64,000 nucleotides of DNA, taken from Moraxella catarrhalis (GTDB lineage: Bacteria; Pseudomonadota; Gammaproteobacteria; Pseudomonadales; Moraxellaceae). A program made the position numbers and the translations under genes. This document shows, in pieces, positions 20,476 to 31,263 of the stretch; within the stretch, counting starts at the first letter, position 1, and each line of letters opens with the position of its first letter. The stretch spans positions 124,001-188,000 of the forward strand of contig NZ_LXHE01000002.1 in NCBI RefSeq assembly GCF_001656295.1, written 5' to 3'. Below the pieces are notes generated by a model that was not told the DNA's origin, searched no databases, and worked only from the letters and a program-made list of their open reading frames with translations.

Positions 20476-20976
20476 ATGACCGTAGATCGGCGTATCGTGA
20501 TTGACACCCAATCACAGTGCTTAACTTTGTATCAAGACGATATTTTGCTGCGCCAATTTGCGATTTCCACCGCAAAAAACGGCACAGGACAGCTTGAGGG
20601 TACAGGCTGTACGCCGCTTGGTGAGCATGTCATCAGCCAAAAGATTGGCGATGGCTTGCCTGCCAATGCAGTGTTTGTTGGCAGACAGTTTACTGGTGAG
20701 CTTTATACTGATGAATTGGGGCATGATTTTCCTGATCGAGACTGGATACTTGGGCGTATTTTATGGCTTGATGGACAAATAGAGGGTCATAATCGTGGTC
20801 TGAATACTGATGGCAAGGTGGTGGATACCAAGTCGCGATATATTTATATTCACGGTACGCCAGACACAGAGCCGATGGGCGTGCCTATGTCGCATGGATG
20901 CATCAGAATGCGGATGGATGAACTTGTTTGGCTGTTTGATCAAGTGGCAGTAGGGACTTGCGTCGATATTTGTTAA
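20476..20976 (+). CDS. YkuD-type L,D-transpeptidase without signal peptide
   Basis: 166-residue YkuD domain. The catalytic block HGTPDTEPMGVPMSHGCIRM (near residue 128) has the His and the Cys of the SHGCIRM motif, as required for 3-3 cross-linking or lipoprotein attachment. It is almost exactly one domain long and begins TVDRRIVIDTQSQCLTLYQD with no signal sequence, lipobox or membrane helix. That is odd for an enzyme that acts on periplasmic peptidoglycan. A TATACT -10 lies at 20430-20435. The downstream lipoprotein gene is 38 bases away and may share the message. Confidence 0.85.
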   Translation: MTVDRRIVIDTQSQCLTLYQDDILLRQFAISTAKNGTGQLEGTGCTPLGEHVISQKIGDGLPANAVFVGRQFTGELYTDELGHDFPDRDWILGRILWLDGQIEGHNRGLNTDGKVVDTKSRYIYIHGTPDTEPMGVPMSHGCIRMRMDELVWLFDQVAVGTCVDIC

Positions 20977-21014
20977 TTTTAAATGATTTATAAATCTAAA
21001 ATGGAGAAAAACTT

Positions 21015-21410
21015 ATGAAAAAACTAACTGCGATTGCTTTGGGAATGAGTGTGATTGCTTTGACTGCTTGTCAGAGCACAAGTGCGCCATCAATGACTCA
21101 GCAAACTGGCGGCGTGACAGCTGTACCGAATCATGCGCCAACCACCTCAAAGCCAAGTATTGATCTAATTAGTGCACAGGCGGACAGTCTGATTGTCTAT
21201 TATCAGCCAAATGCCAAATCCGCCGTCCAAGCTTTGGCAAGCCGACGGGGCGATCTGATTTTAAATGAATTTGATATTTTTAATGCGATGGTTGTGCGCC
21301 CTGTACATCATGATGTCAATGCGACTGTGAATGTTTATAAATCGATCGCAGGCGTTTCAAAAGTTGTGGTTCATCAAGGCAGTTCGACACCACAAATGCC
21401 AAGCCAATAA
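21015..21410 (+). CDS. Putative lipoprotein, unknown function
   Basis: 131 residues. The N-terminal MKKLTAIALGMSVIALTAC is a type II signal with lipobox LTAC (Cys at about 19), then a Ser/Thr/Pro-rich linker. The compact domain IVYYQPNAKSAVQALASRRG ... VHHDVNATVNVYKSIAGVSKVVV looks like a small alpha/beta fold. I do not recognise the family. ATG 21015 has TGGAGAAA upstream. It lies between the L,D-transpeptidase and a LysR regulator on the same strand, which hints at a small envelope-related operon. Confidence 0.75.
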   Translation: MKKLTAIALGMSVIALTACQSTSAPSMTQQTGGVTAVPNHAPTTSKPSIDLISAQADSLIVYYQPNAKSAVQALASRRGDLILNEFDIFNAMVVRPVHHDVNATVNVYKSIAGVSKVVVHQGSSTPQMPSQ

Positions 21411-21434
21411 GCGTCGCCGCCCAAAGGTAACTGT

Positions 21435-22403
21435 ATGAATTTGCAAAAAGTTGATTTAAATTTATTGTTTTATTTGGATGTGCTTTTGCGTGAAAAAAAT
21501 GTCACGCGTGCCGCTGAGCGGCTTGGTATTACTCAGCCTGCAATGAGTAATATTTTGCGGCGTCTGCGCTCATTATTTAATGATCCGCTCTTGGTGCGCT
21601 CATCTGAGGGCATGACGCCTACTGAGCGCGCTTTTGAGTTACAACCGCGCATTCGTGAGGTGCTCTCAGATATCACGACACTGCTTGAGCCGCGCACCGA
21701 GTTTCGTCCATATAGTACTTCTCGAGTATTTCGCATTATGACCAGTGATTATGCAGAAGCAACACTGGTACCTCGTTTGGTGAAAGCGTTGCGTAGCGAA
21801 GCACCTAATGTTATCTTGGATTTTTTGACGCCATCAGATGTCTCTTATCGAGACATGGAGCAAGGGCGTGTGGACTTGGCGATCAATCGCTTTAATGAAA
21901 TTCCTCAAAGCTTTCATCAGGTATTGGTGTGGAGAGATACTTTTAGCTGCTTATTATCGGCGGACAGCTCTTACGCCAATCGTTTTAATCTTAAAAACTA
22001 TCTAAAGGCGCATCATATTTGGGTATCAAAGACAGGTATGGGCGTGGGATTTGGTGTCAATCCTGAAAAGTCAGGCGGTCTTGGCTCGATCGACCAAGCC
22101 CTACAAAGACTGGGTCAAAAGCGGCAAATCAGTGTATTTACTAGGCATTATCAGATGCCTGCAATGCTTGTTGCGAATAAAGATTTAATTGCAACACTGC
22201 CCACACGAGTCGCTCGCTTGCAAGCAGATAATAATCCCAATATCATCATCAAAGAACCACCGTTTTTTATTCCTGAGTTTGAGCTGACCATGGCATGGTC
22301 ACCGCTTCTTCAGCATCATCCTGCTCATCGCTGGTTACGCCAATTAATCTTGCATGTCGCACGACAAGTCATTGCTGAAGAAAATCAAGTCATCAAAGTA
22401 TAG
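21435..22403 (+). CDS. LysR-type transcriptional regulator
   Basis: 322 residues. N-terminal winged helix-turn-helix VDLNLLFYLDVLLREKNVTR AAERLGITQPAMSNILRRLR typical of the NodD/LeuO-like branch (DLNLL start), then an effector-binding domain with the REVLSDITTLLEP linker. LysR regulators usually act on a divergent neighbour, but here the upstream genes run the same way, so its target is not evident. It follows the lipoprotein gene by 24 bases. Full length. Confidence 0.9.
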   Translation: MNLQKVDLNLLFYLDVLLREKNVTRAAERLGITQPAMSNILRRLRSLFNDPLLVRSSEGMTPTERAFELQPRIREVLSDITTLLEPRTEFRPYSTSRVFRIMTSDYAEATLVPRLVKALRSEAPNVILDFLTPSDVSYRDMEQGRVDLAINRFNEIPQSFHQVLVWRDTFSCLLSADSSYANRFNLKNYLKAHHIWVSKTGMGVGFGVNPEKSGGLGSIDQALQRLGQKRQISVFTRHYQMPAMLVANKDLIATLPTRVARLQADNNPNIIIKEPPFFIPEFELTMAWSPLLQHHPAHRWLRQLILHVARQVIAEENQVIKV

Positions 22404-22433
22404 CAGCCATCTAAGGTGTCTTTAAGCCATGTT

Positions 22434-23066
22434 TTATGGTTTGGCAGAAGGGCGTTTATTGCGTTGGTCGGGCAATATGCGACGCTCTTCATCAAAACTT
22501 GACAGCGGTAAGAAGATAATATTGCTTTTTGGTAAATTTTCGTGCTGAATTAATCGCCAGTTTTGTGGCTTAGGGCTACTGATTTGCAAGTAATATTTGG
22601 CAGGGGTGTCATCAAGTTGCACTTTGCCAACATACACATTGTCTTTTTGATGGATAATGGTAAAATCACGATCTTTTGTATCATCAGTGGCATGCGAGAT
22701 ATGTACAGATAACTCATCTGGGTAGGTTAATGGTGTATCATTATGAAAGTTTTGGGCTGAAAGATTTTGGGTGGGATAATTTAATTCAAAGCGTATATCA
22801 GTTATGTTGGCATGCCAAGATAGTCGCATGACACCAAAAACGCCCAAATCATGTGCCAATTGATCACGAGATGAGTCTTGGTATAAGGTTTTACCATCCA
22901 TATACCAATCATCACGGACGGTTGAGTCTTGAATTTTTATGGAATAAAAAATAAAAAATAAGCAAATCACCACAACCAACACAGGCAATCCAATGACAAA
23001 AATTAAAACCATATAGTTTTTGTACCAAATATTTGCCTGTTTATTGGGTTTGGGTGTCAGTTTCAT
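22434..23066 (-). CDS. FixH-like membrane protein
   Basis: About 210 residues: one transmembrane helix near the N-terminus (YMVLIFVIGLPVLVVVICLF) with a periplasmic immunoglobulin-like domain. Resembles FixH/CcoH, an assembly partner of cbb3 oxidase that follows ccoG in many genomes, as here. Two starts are possible, ATG 23066 and ATG 23093; neither has a strong Shine-Dalgarno, so the start is uncertain. The C-terminal portion RRILPDQRNKRPSAKP is charged. Family assignment rests on topology and position more than on a motif. Confidence 0.7.
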   Translation of the reverse strand: MKLTPKPNKQANIWYKNYMVLIFVIGLPVLVVVICLFFIFYSIKIQDSTVRDDWYMDGKTLYQDSSRDQLAHDLGVFGVMRLSWHANITDIRFELNYPTQNLSAQNFHNDTPLTYPDELSVHISHATDDTKDRDFTIIHQKDNVYVGKVQLDDTPAKYYLQISSPKPQNWRLIQHENLPKSNIIFLPLSSFDEERRILPDQRNKRPSAKP

Positions 23067-23110
23067 GATATTTGCCAATGATTGGATTGCCATCAAAGTA
23101 GGTTAAACTA

Positions 23111-23145
23111 AAATGGGTCTTATTGTAGCACAATTAGACCCATTT
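23111..23145 (-). other. Long hairpin between ccoG and the FixH-like gene
   Basis: AAATGGGTCT (23111-23120) pairs with AGACCCATTT (23136-23145), and an inner ATTG/CAAT extends the stem past one mismatch. It has only a short T stretch after it on the minus strand. It may be a leaky terminator or a processing hairpin that sets the ratio of the two gene products. Confidence 0.55.
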
Positions 23146-23178
23146 AGGTGAAAAACCAAGCTTGGTTGTTAAGGTTAG

Positions 23179-24630
23179 TTATTTGGGCTGCTTGGATTTT
23201 TTTGGTTCATAAATAAAGACATCTTGAGCTGATGCACTGTATTGACCATCTTTACTATATACAGTGATGGTTACAGGTGTGCTGCCAGGCTTGATGATAT
23301 TTGGGTCACCGATGATACTGACAGGCAAATCGTACGGTTCACTGGCTTGCAATGGTAATTCTTTAAAGCGTGAGCGTAAAGTCATACCAGCTGTATTTTC
23401 TGCCTCTAAACGAACTTGATAAACTTGGCGTTCATTGGTTTTGTTGACGATTTTTAAGACATAGCTATTTTCAACCATGCCATCTCGTCCGATTGTTGAG
23501 AGTTGTTTACGGTCATGGCGGATTTCCATCTCAAGGGGTGCACGACCAACCAATACCATCGTTGCAGCAATGATACAAGCCAAAAGTACACCAGTATAAG
23601 CAAAAATACGCCATCCGATAATTTTGGTCTTTTGTTTTTCAACCAATTGGCGTTCGGTGGTATAACGAATCAAACCCCGTGGGTAACCAACTTTATCCAT
23701 GATTTCGTTGCATGCATCAATACAAGCAGCGCACTGGATACATTCAACCTGAAGCCCATTTCGGATATCAATGCCTGTGGGGCATACCTGAACACACATG
23801 GTGCAATCAACACAATCACCGTAACCTGCAGGCGTGGTATCTTTCTTACGCGCACCACGAGGCTCACCACGCTCATAATCATATGAAACAATCAATGTGT
23901 CTTTGTCAAACATGACAGATTGGAAGCGACCATAGGGACAAATGTACACACACATATGCTCTCGCATATAGCCTGCGTTGGTTTGGGTAACAAAGACAAT
24001 CAGAATAAAAAATATCCATGTCATCTTACCCCAGCCCATAAAAAATAAAGGGTGTCCATTAAAAAATAAATAGTCTGTACCAACAATAAATGCAATAAAA
24101 GTTACCGCAGTAATCGCAGAAAAAACACCCCAAATGGTATGAATAAGGGCGGTTTTGAGAATTTTTTCGGCATTCCAAGGCATTTTATCAAATTTGATAC
24201 GCTTGTTACGCTCACCAAGAATCCATTTTTCTACATGCTGATACAGATGCACATAAATGGTTTGTGGGCAAGCGTAACCACACCAAACCCGCCCAGCATA
24301 GACAGTTACCATAAATAGCATTAAAGCGGCAATGATAAAAACAAATGCAAAGAAGTAAAAATCTTGAGGCATAAAAGTTGCCCCAAAAATATAAAACTTA
24401 GGTTCGATAACATCAAATAAAAGTGCTTGTCTACCATCCCAACGAAGCCAAGGTGCGATTAAAAATCCCAGTAAAATCAAATACATGCTAATTAGGCGAA
24501 TGTTGGTACATTTGCCTTTAGCAAAGCGTGGATGCACACGGTGCTTAGTTGCATCCATATCTTTGGAGGTGGGAATGATTTTTTCAGGGGCAGGGCGGGG
24601 TTTTTTCTTTGGTTTTTGTTCTTCTGACAT
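23179..24630 (-). CDS. ccoG: CcoG, cbb3 oxidase accessory ferredoxin (FixG/RdxA)
   Basis: Inner-membrane iron-sulfur protein (483 residues) that works in copper supply to cbb3 oxidase; family studies implicate Cu(II) reduction. Several membrane helices are followed by GRVWCGYACPQTIY and two 4Fe-4S clusters: CVDCTMCVQVCPTG near residue 272 and CIQCAACIDACNEI near 300. A C-terminal periplasmic Ig-like domain completes it. It is transcribed away from ccoNOQP, separated by the SCP2 gene. The ccoI and ccoS assembly genes are not in the window. Confidence 0.95.
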   Translation of the reverse strand: MSEEQKPKKKPRPAPEKIIPTSKDMDATKHRVHPRFAKGKCTNIRLISMYLILLGFLIAPWLRWDGRQALLFDVIEPKFYIFGATFMPQDFYFFAFVFIIAALMLFMVTVYAGRVWCGYACPQTIYVHLYQHVEKWILGERNKRIKFDKMPWNAEKILKTALIHTIWGVFSAITAVTFIAFIVGTDYLFFNGHPLFFMGWGKMTWIFFILIVFVTQTNAGYMREHMCVYICPYGRFQSVMFDKDTLIVSYDYERGEPRGARKKDTTPAGYGDCVDCTMCVQVCPTGIDIRNGLQVECIQCAACIDACNEIMDKVGYPRGLIRYTTERQLVEKQKTKIIGWRIFAYTGVLLACIIAATMVLVGRAPLEMEIRHDRKQLSTIGRDGMVENSYVLKIVNKTNERQVYQVRLEAENTAGMTLRSRFKELPLQASEPYDLPVSIIGDPNIIKPGSTPVTITVYSKDGQYSASAQDVFIYEPKKSKQPK

Positions 24631-24957
24631 AACAGATACCTTGGCTTATGGCCCAAATGAATTAAAAATCGCTTTACTTGCTAGAAGCATTTTTTTAAGG
24701 CATGGCTTGGTAAATAAAAAACACCAAAACGGGTAGTTGGTAACTTATCTTATATTACCATTTTTTGTAGGGTTTTTGTATGATATTTTGACATTTTATA
24801 AAAATATGCAAGTTATATTTTTGAATAAAGATATTCTTAAATGATAAAAACAAGTATTTATAGCACACTTACCTAAATCAAAACAAAACCCCATCAGGCT
24901 AATTTTGATGGGGGCGTTTGAAGTGTTTTTACAGTCTTTTACTTAAAATTCTTTGAC
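24631..24957 (-). terminator. Gap with the SCP2-gene terminator and ccoG promoter region
   Basis: No gene is seen in these 327 bases. CCCCATCA (24889-24896) / TGATGGGG (24906-24913) is a stem whose minus-strand continuation TTTTGTTTT ends the SCP2 transcript. The rest is AT-rich and must carry the ccoG promoter. I looked for an FNR box (TTGAT-4-ATCAA) and found no acceptable match. Confidence 0.7.
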
Positions 24958-25341
24958 TTAAAATTCGGTTATTTGCAGAATTTTTTTAAATAGCTCTTTT
25001 TGTTCTTGGCTTGGTTTGGCAGATTGTAGCGTCATGATTTGAGTCATATCACCGTCAATACGAATTTTGCCAAGCATAAACGCTTCAATGGCTTGATTGG
25101 CATCACCTGTTGAGATGAGCTGTGATAATGTTTCGCTATCAACGGTTACAGTGCTGATGGCATTTTCTGTCAAACCTTGAAAAATTTTACCTTCTTTAAG
25201 ATGTAGTTCGCCACTGTCATCGCCAGTAACTTTGGCATTTAATAAGACATTAGCTAAATTTGGTGGTAGATTTAAATTGCCTGCAGCTTGATTGAGTTCA
25301 TTGACTTGATTAAACCATGCTTGGCTTAAAAATTTTGCCAT
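24958..25341 (-). CDS. SCP2 sterol-carrier-domain protein
   Basis: About 127 residues from ATG 25341, chosen for its AAGGA eleven bases upstream over a frame that opens 51 bases earlier. The SCP2-like hydrophobic-ligand pocket is suggested by DSGELHLKEGKIFQGLTENA, the strand TVTVDSETL and AFMLGKIRIDGDMTQIMTLQS, the last a conserved block of bacterial SCP2 proteins. Small, cytoplasmic, likely binds lipids; the ligand is unknown. It has its own terminator. Confidence 0.85.
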   Translation of the reverse strand: MAKFLSQAWFNQVNELNQAAGNLNLPPNLANVLLNAKVTGDDSGELHLKEGKIFQGLTENAISTVTVDSETLSQLISTGDANQAIEAFMLGKIRIDGDMTQIMTLQSAKPSQEQKELFKKILQITEF

Positions 25342-25392
25342 AATAATTATCCTTGACTGTTTGATAATATCGGTTAAGGTTAAAAAAGACAC

Positions 25393-25948
25393 TATGCTTT
25401 AATTTGATTTGTATATTTGAGATATTATAAAGCAAAAGCACTGATTTGTCACAATCGTCTTTAGACCAGTTTAATCTCATACAGTTAATATAAAATGAGT
25501 TTTGGTTAATGATTGCATATTAAAATAAATAAATATTAAAATAAATTAAATAATCATGAGAAATTCAGCTTTATTACCAAAAAATCTCAATATTTTTACA
25601 AAATATACCCAAAAATTACATTTGTGTTGTATAATAAAAGGTGAAAATCCGCTGGTAATACCATATTATCAGTAGGGATATATTTGGTGTTGGCACCTTG
25701 CCGCACCGTCAAACGCAAGCCAAGCAGTTTTGCAATCCAAGCTAGCAAGGAATTTCAAATTTAAACCTAAAATTTGTCCATATTCCACAGAAAAATTAAG
25801 GATTTTTTCGTTTTTGCTGGCTGATTTGATGATATTTGCCTAACTTTGCGTTACAATAGACACACAAGATCAAAGCAAGAGTAGTTTTTTCACTCGATTT
25901 GATAAAACTGCGACGCTAAATAAATCGGGCTGCACAGGAAAATATCCA
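25393..25948 (+). promoter_or_regulatory. Long upstream region and possible structured leader of ccoN
   Basis: There is no gene here. A TATAAT at 25630-25635 could start a leader of about 300 bases containing a nine-pair hairpin with a three-base loop (25652-25672; CTGGTAATA / TATTATCAG, one G-T pair) and GGTG-ttgg-CACC (25686-25697). A second candidate -10, TACAAT, is at 25852-25857. A TTGAT half-site of an FNR box at 25826-25830 is about 41 bases before the start that promoter would give, but its right half does not match. I recognise no riboswitch class. Confidence 0.4.
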
Positions 25949-27430
25949 ATGAGTCTATATAAATCAGCAGTAGCCCCCTTATCCGTTGATCATGAATATG
26001 AAATCACGATCGTACGATTTTTTACAATCATGGCGGTATTTTGGGGTATCGTTGGCATGGCTGTCGGTGTATTCATTGCATCACAGTTGGCATGGCCAGT
26101 ATTGAATTTTGACACATCATGGCTGTCTTTTGGACGACTAAGACCGCTGCATACTAATGCGGTAATTTTTGCGTTTGGGGGTTCAGCACTTTTTGCAACA
26201 TCTTACTATATCGTTCAACGCACTTGTAAGACCAGATTATTTGCACCTTATTTGGCATGGTTTACTTTTTGGGGCTGGCAGGCTGTTATCGTCTCTGCGG
26301 TCATCACACTGCCATTAGGTATTACCTCTTCCAAAGAGTATGCAGAATTAGAATGGCCAATTGATATTGCCATTGCATTGGTATGGGTTGCTTATGCCAT
26401 TGTTTTTTTTGGAACGCTCATCAAACGCCAAACCTCTCACATTTATGTCGCAAACTGGTTTTTTGCAGCATTTATCATCACGATTGCGTTGTTACATATT
26501 GTCAATAGCTTGGTCGTACCAGTTGGCTTATTTAAGTCATACTCACTTTTTGGTGGTGCAACCGATGCCATGGTTCAATGGTGGTATGGACATAATGCTG
26601 TTGGTTTTTATTTAACAGCGGCGTTTCTTGGCATGATGTATTACTTTATTCCTGTACAAATTGGTCGCCCCGTTTATTCATATCGCTTATCAATTGTGCA
26701 TTTTTGGGCATTAATTGCATCATATATGTGGGCAGGTGGTCACCATCTACATTACTCAGCCTTGCCTGACTGGACACAATCTTTGGGTATGGTGTTCTCA
26801 TTGATTTTATTTGCACCATCTTGGGGCGGTATGATTAATGGCGTACTAACACTTTCAGGCAGCTGGGATAAATTGCGTACAGACCCAATTATCCGTTTCT
26901 TGATTGTGGCACTATCATTTTATGCCATGAGTACTTTTGAAGGTCCAATGCTTTCAATTAAAGCAGTTAATGCCATTAGCCATAATACTGACTGGACTGT
27001 CGGTCATGTGCATTCGGGTGCATTAGGCTGGGTGGGTATGATTACTATCGGTTCAATTTATGTGCTATTGCCTCGTATCTTTAATAAGGCAAAAATGTAT
27101 TCAACCAGCTTAATCACGCTGCATTTTTGGCTTGCAACAACAGGTACGGTATTGTATATCGTTGCACTTTGGATTTCAGGCATTACCCAAGGGATGATGT
27201 GGCGTGCCACTAACCCAGATGGTACTTTGGCGTATGACTTTATTCAAACTGTTGTAGTCTCACATTGGCCGTATGTTGTGCGTGCATTGGGTGGTGCTTT
27301 ATATGTTGGTGGTATGTTTGTTATGGCTTATAATTGCTATCGCACCATCAAAATGCCAAGCGTGCCTGAACATATCGCAGAGCCAGAAGAGGTAAATACT
27401 GGCAGTGAACAAGCAACGGCACAAGCTTAA
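25949..27430 (+). CDS. ccoN: CcoN, cbb3 cytochrome oxidase subunit I
   Basis: Catalytic subunit of the high-affinity terminal oxidase: low-spin haem b, high-spin haem b3 and CuB in about twelve membrane helices. Histidine ligands are recognisable in [14 protein letters not shown] (low-spin haem), [18 protein letters not shown] (CuB and the cross-linked Tyr region), [13 protein letters not shown] (CuB His pair) and [14 protein letters not shown] (haem ligands). 493 residues, standard. First gene of ccoNOQP; ten bases to ccoO. It adapts the cell to microaerobic life. Confidence 0.97.
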   Translation: MSLYKSAVAPLSVDHEYEITIVRFFTIMAVFWGIVGMAVGVFIASQLAWPVLNFDTSWLSFGRLRPLHTNAVIFAFGGSALFATSYYIVQRTCKTRLFAPYLAWFTFWGWQAVIVSAVITLPLGITSSKEYAELEWPIDIAIALVWVAYAIVFFGTLIKRQTSHIYVANWFFAAFIITIALLHIVNSLVVPVGLFKSYSLFGGATDAMVQWWYGHNAVGFYLTAAFLGMMYYFIPVQIGRPVYSYRLSIVHFWALIASYMWAGGHHLHYSALPDWTQSLGMVFSLILFAPSWGGMINGVLTLSGSWDKLRTDPIIRFLIVALSFYAMSTFEGPMLSIKAVNAISHNTDWTVGHVHSGALGWVGMITIGSIYVLLPRIFNKAKMYSTSLITLHFWLATTGTVLYIVALWISGITQGMMWRATNPDGTLAYDFIQTVVVSHWPYVVRALGGALYVGGMFVMAYNCYRTIKMPSVPEHIAEPEEVNTGSEQATAQA

Positions 27431-27440
27431 GGGGTAAACA

Positions 27441-28079
27441 ATGTCTAATATCACTCATGAATTAGTAGAGAAAAATACAGGTTTACTCGTCATCTTTATC
27501 GTCATTGCTGTCAGCTTTGCAACCTTGGTTGAAATTGTACCTTTGATTTATGATGAAACCGTTGCCGAAGAAGGCGGTGTAAACAAACCCATGCCAAATA
27601 TGCGTCCTTGGACAGCACTTGAGCTTGAAGGTCGTGATATTTATATCCGTGAAGGTTGTCATGTTTGCCATACACAGATGATTCGCCCATTGCGTGCAGA
27701 AGTTGAGCGTTATGGTCCGTATAGTCGTGCTGCAGAATCAACATGGGATCACCCATTTTTATGGGGTTCTAAGCGTACTGGTCCAGACCTTGCCCGTGTG
27801 GGCGGTCGTTATTCAGACCAGTGGCATGTTGACCATCTGACCGACCCTCGTTCTGTTGTTCCAGAATCTGTGATGCCGTCTTATCCTTGGCTTGCAACCA
27901 ATGAAGTTAATGGGACAAAAGTACAAGAAAAAATGCGTCTGTTTAAAGATCGTTTTGGGTTACCTTATACAGAAGCAGATATTGAAGCTGCACCTGACCA
28001 AGTTCAAGGTGCAACCGAGCTGGATGCCCTAGTTGCTTATTTGCAGCAGTTGGGTATTGCGATGCAAGGTCAACGCTAA
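27441..28079 (+). CDS. ccoO: CcoO, cbb3 oxidase monohaem cytochrome c subunit
   Basis: 212 residues: N-terminal membrane anchor ([20 protein letters not shown]) and a periplasmic haem c domain with [12 protein letters not shown] near residue 73. The distal Met ligand is likely in [28 protein letters not shown] is the family block. The stop overlaps the ccoQ start (TAATG). Confidence 0.96.
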   Translation: MSNITHELVEKNTGLLVIFIVIAVSFATLVEIVPLIYDETVAEEGGVNKPMPNMRPWTALELEGRDIYIREGCHVCHTQMIRPLRAEVERYGPYSRAAESTWDHPFLWGSKRTGPDLARVGGRYSDQWHVDHLTDPRSVVPESVMPSYPWLATNEVNGTKVQEKMRLFKDRFGLPYTEADIEAAPDQVQGATELDALVAYLQQLGIAMQGQR

Positions 28080-28261
28080 TGAATTGGGGCGTTTTGCATA
28101 GTATTGCGACCGTTGCGGCTTTTATCGCCTTTATCGGTATCGTATGGTGGGCTTATTCCCCAAAAAATAAAAAACGCTTTGAAGAAGATGCACAACTTGC
28201 GCTGGATGATCAGGACATACAACGCCTATCATCAGATAAGCGCACTAAGGATATACAATGA
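28079..28261 (+). CDS. ccoQ: CcoQ, cbb3 oxidase small subunit
   Basis: 60-residue single-helix subunit (about residues 5-28, ending GIVWWAYSPKNKKRFEEDA, the typical CcoQ/FixQ block). It stabilises the complex. It overlaps both neighbours: TAATG with ccoO and ATGA with ccoP, so the operon is translationally coupled. Confidence 0.93.
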   Translation: MNWGVLHSIATVAAFIAFIGIVWWAYSPKNKKRFEEDAQLALDDQDIQRLSSDKRTKDIQ

Positions 28262-29325
28262 GCTTTTTTTGGAGTTCTTGGATTACCATCTTATCATTGG
28301 GATGCTGGCTATTCATCTTTGGTGTTCTGGTATGGACCTTACGATCTAGACCAGTTCTTGAAGAAGATGAGACCACAGGTCACTCATATGATGGCATTCA
28401 AGAATATGATAAACCACTGCCAAAATGGTGGTTGGTGATTTTCTTTGGTACGATGATTTGGGGCTTGGGTTATTTTATCCTTTTTCCATCAATTCAGCCA
28501 AATACATGGAAAGGTGTGACAACCGTTGAGGTGGACGGTGAGTCTGTACCTTGGACTTCTGCTAATGAACTAAACAGCCAGCTTCAAGCTAACAACCGTG
28601 TATTTACTGAAAATTTTGAGCAAAATATTTTGGCAAATGCAGGTGCAAGTGAGGCAACTGTTGTCCTTGCTAAACTAAATGATCTTCAATCACAGCGTAA
28701 AGCTGGCGAAGAAAATGCCGAACTACAAACACAGATTGATGAACAAGTCAAACTGCTGGCACCTTATGTTGATAAACTGGCATCAGATCCAGAAGCACAA
28801 AAAATCGGTAACCGTTTATTTTTACAAAACTGTGCTTTATGCCATGGATCTAATGCAAGAGGTGCGCTTGGTTATCCTGATTTGACAGATAATGATTGGT
28901 TGTATGGTGGCAACGCTGACCAAATCCTACTGACAATTCATAATGGTCGTGTTGGTTCAATGGCAGCATGGCAACAACAACTGGGCGAGTCTGGTGTCCG
29001 TGCCGCAGCCGAATATGTGCTTCAGCTTTCTGGTAATCAAAATGACTATGAGCTTGATGCTGCTAAAGTTGCACAAGGTAAAGTACTGTTTGAGGCAAAT
29101 TGTGTGGTCTGCCATGGTCCAGATGCCAAAGGTAGTACTGCCATTGGTGCACCAAATCTAACTGATGATATTTGGCTATTTGGCGGTGATCGTGATGCCG
29201 TCCAAACTTCCATTCGTCATGGTCGTGCTGGTGTGATGCCAGAATGGCAAACCAAATTGGGTAATGAACGCATTATGCTGCTGGCAGCTTATGTACGCTC
29301 ACTATCACAAACTGCTGCTGAATAA
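28258..29325 (+). CDS. ccoP: CcoP, cbb3 oxidase dihaem cytochrome c subunit
   Basis: 355 residues. Two N-terminal membrane helices with the conserved EYDKPLPKWW between them, a charged coiled linker (about 120-180), then two haem c domains with CALCH near residue 192 and CVVCH near 282. Met ligands are suggested by GRVGSMAAW and GRAGVMPEW. It passes electrons from cytochrome c to CcoO and CcoN. Last gene of the operon; a terminator follows. Confidence 0.96.
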   Translation: MSFFWSSWITILSLGCWLFIFGVLVWTLRSRPVLEEDETTGHSYDGIQEYDKPLPKWWLVIFFGTMIWGLGYFILFPSIQPNTWKGVTTVEVDGESVPWTSANELNSQLQANNRVFTENFEQNILANAGASEATVVLAKLNDLQSQRKAGEENAELQTQIDEQVKLLAPYVDKLASDPEAQKIGNRLFLQNCALCHGSNARGALGYPDLTDNDWLYGGNADQILLTIHNGRVGSMAAWQQQLGESGVRAAAEYVLQLSGNQNDYELDAAKVAQGKVLFEANCVVCHGPDAKGSTAIGAPNLTDDIWLFGGDRDAVQTSIRHGRAGVMPEWQTKLGNERIMLLAAYVRSLSQTAAE

Positions 29326-29342
29326 GTTTAGCTAATGTTTTA

Positions 29343-29367
29343 AGAGTCGCTTTTGCGGCTCTTTTTA
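29343..29367 (+). terminator. Intrinsic terminator of ccoNOQP
   Basis: AGAGTCGC / GCGGCTCT stem with one G-T pair, loop TTTT, then TTTTT. Confidence 0.85.
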
Positions 29368-29452
29368 TTGACGGTGAAATGATTAATGATTTTAATGCTA
29401 TGATTTATTTGCAGAGAAAAATATTCCCCAAACCCCTATATTTTTTTGATGA

Positions 29453-31129
<1,677 letters not shown>

Positions 31130-31134
31130 TCATT

Positions 31135-31170
31135 AAGCACATCAAACGCTTTGGCTTTGATGTGCTTTTT
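31135..31170 (+). terminator. Intrinsic terminator of pyrG
   Basis: AAGCACATCAAA / TTTGATGTGCTT stem with a nine-base loop and a T-run. A TATAAT at 31204-31209 then probably starts the kdsA message. Confidence 0.85.
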
Positions 31171-31263
31171 ACTATTTGTCGTGTTTTTAAATATACTTGG
31201 TAGTATAATGACAAAACCAAACTTGTAACTTATGCAGGATAAATAAAACTGTAAGGATTTGAG

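Noticed and set aside
24780-24895. FNR box between ccoG and the SCP2 gene
   Set aside because: Best match TTACCTAAATCAA lacks the TTGAT half and the spacing.
25640-25700. Cobalamin-like riboswitch, from the GGTGAAAATCCG string
   Set aside because: The remaining conserved boxes of the class are absent and the downstream operon is a cytochrome oxidase.
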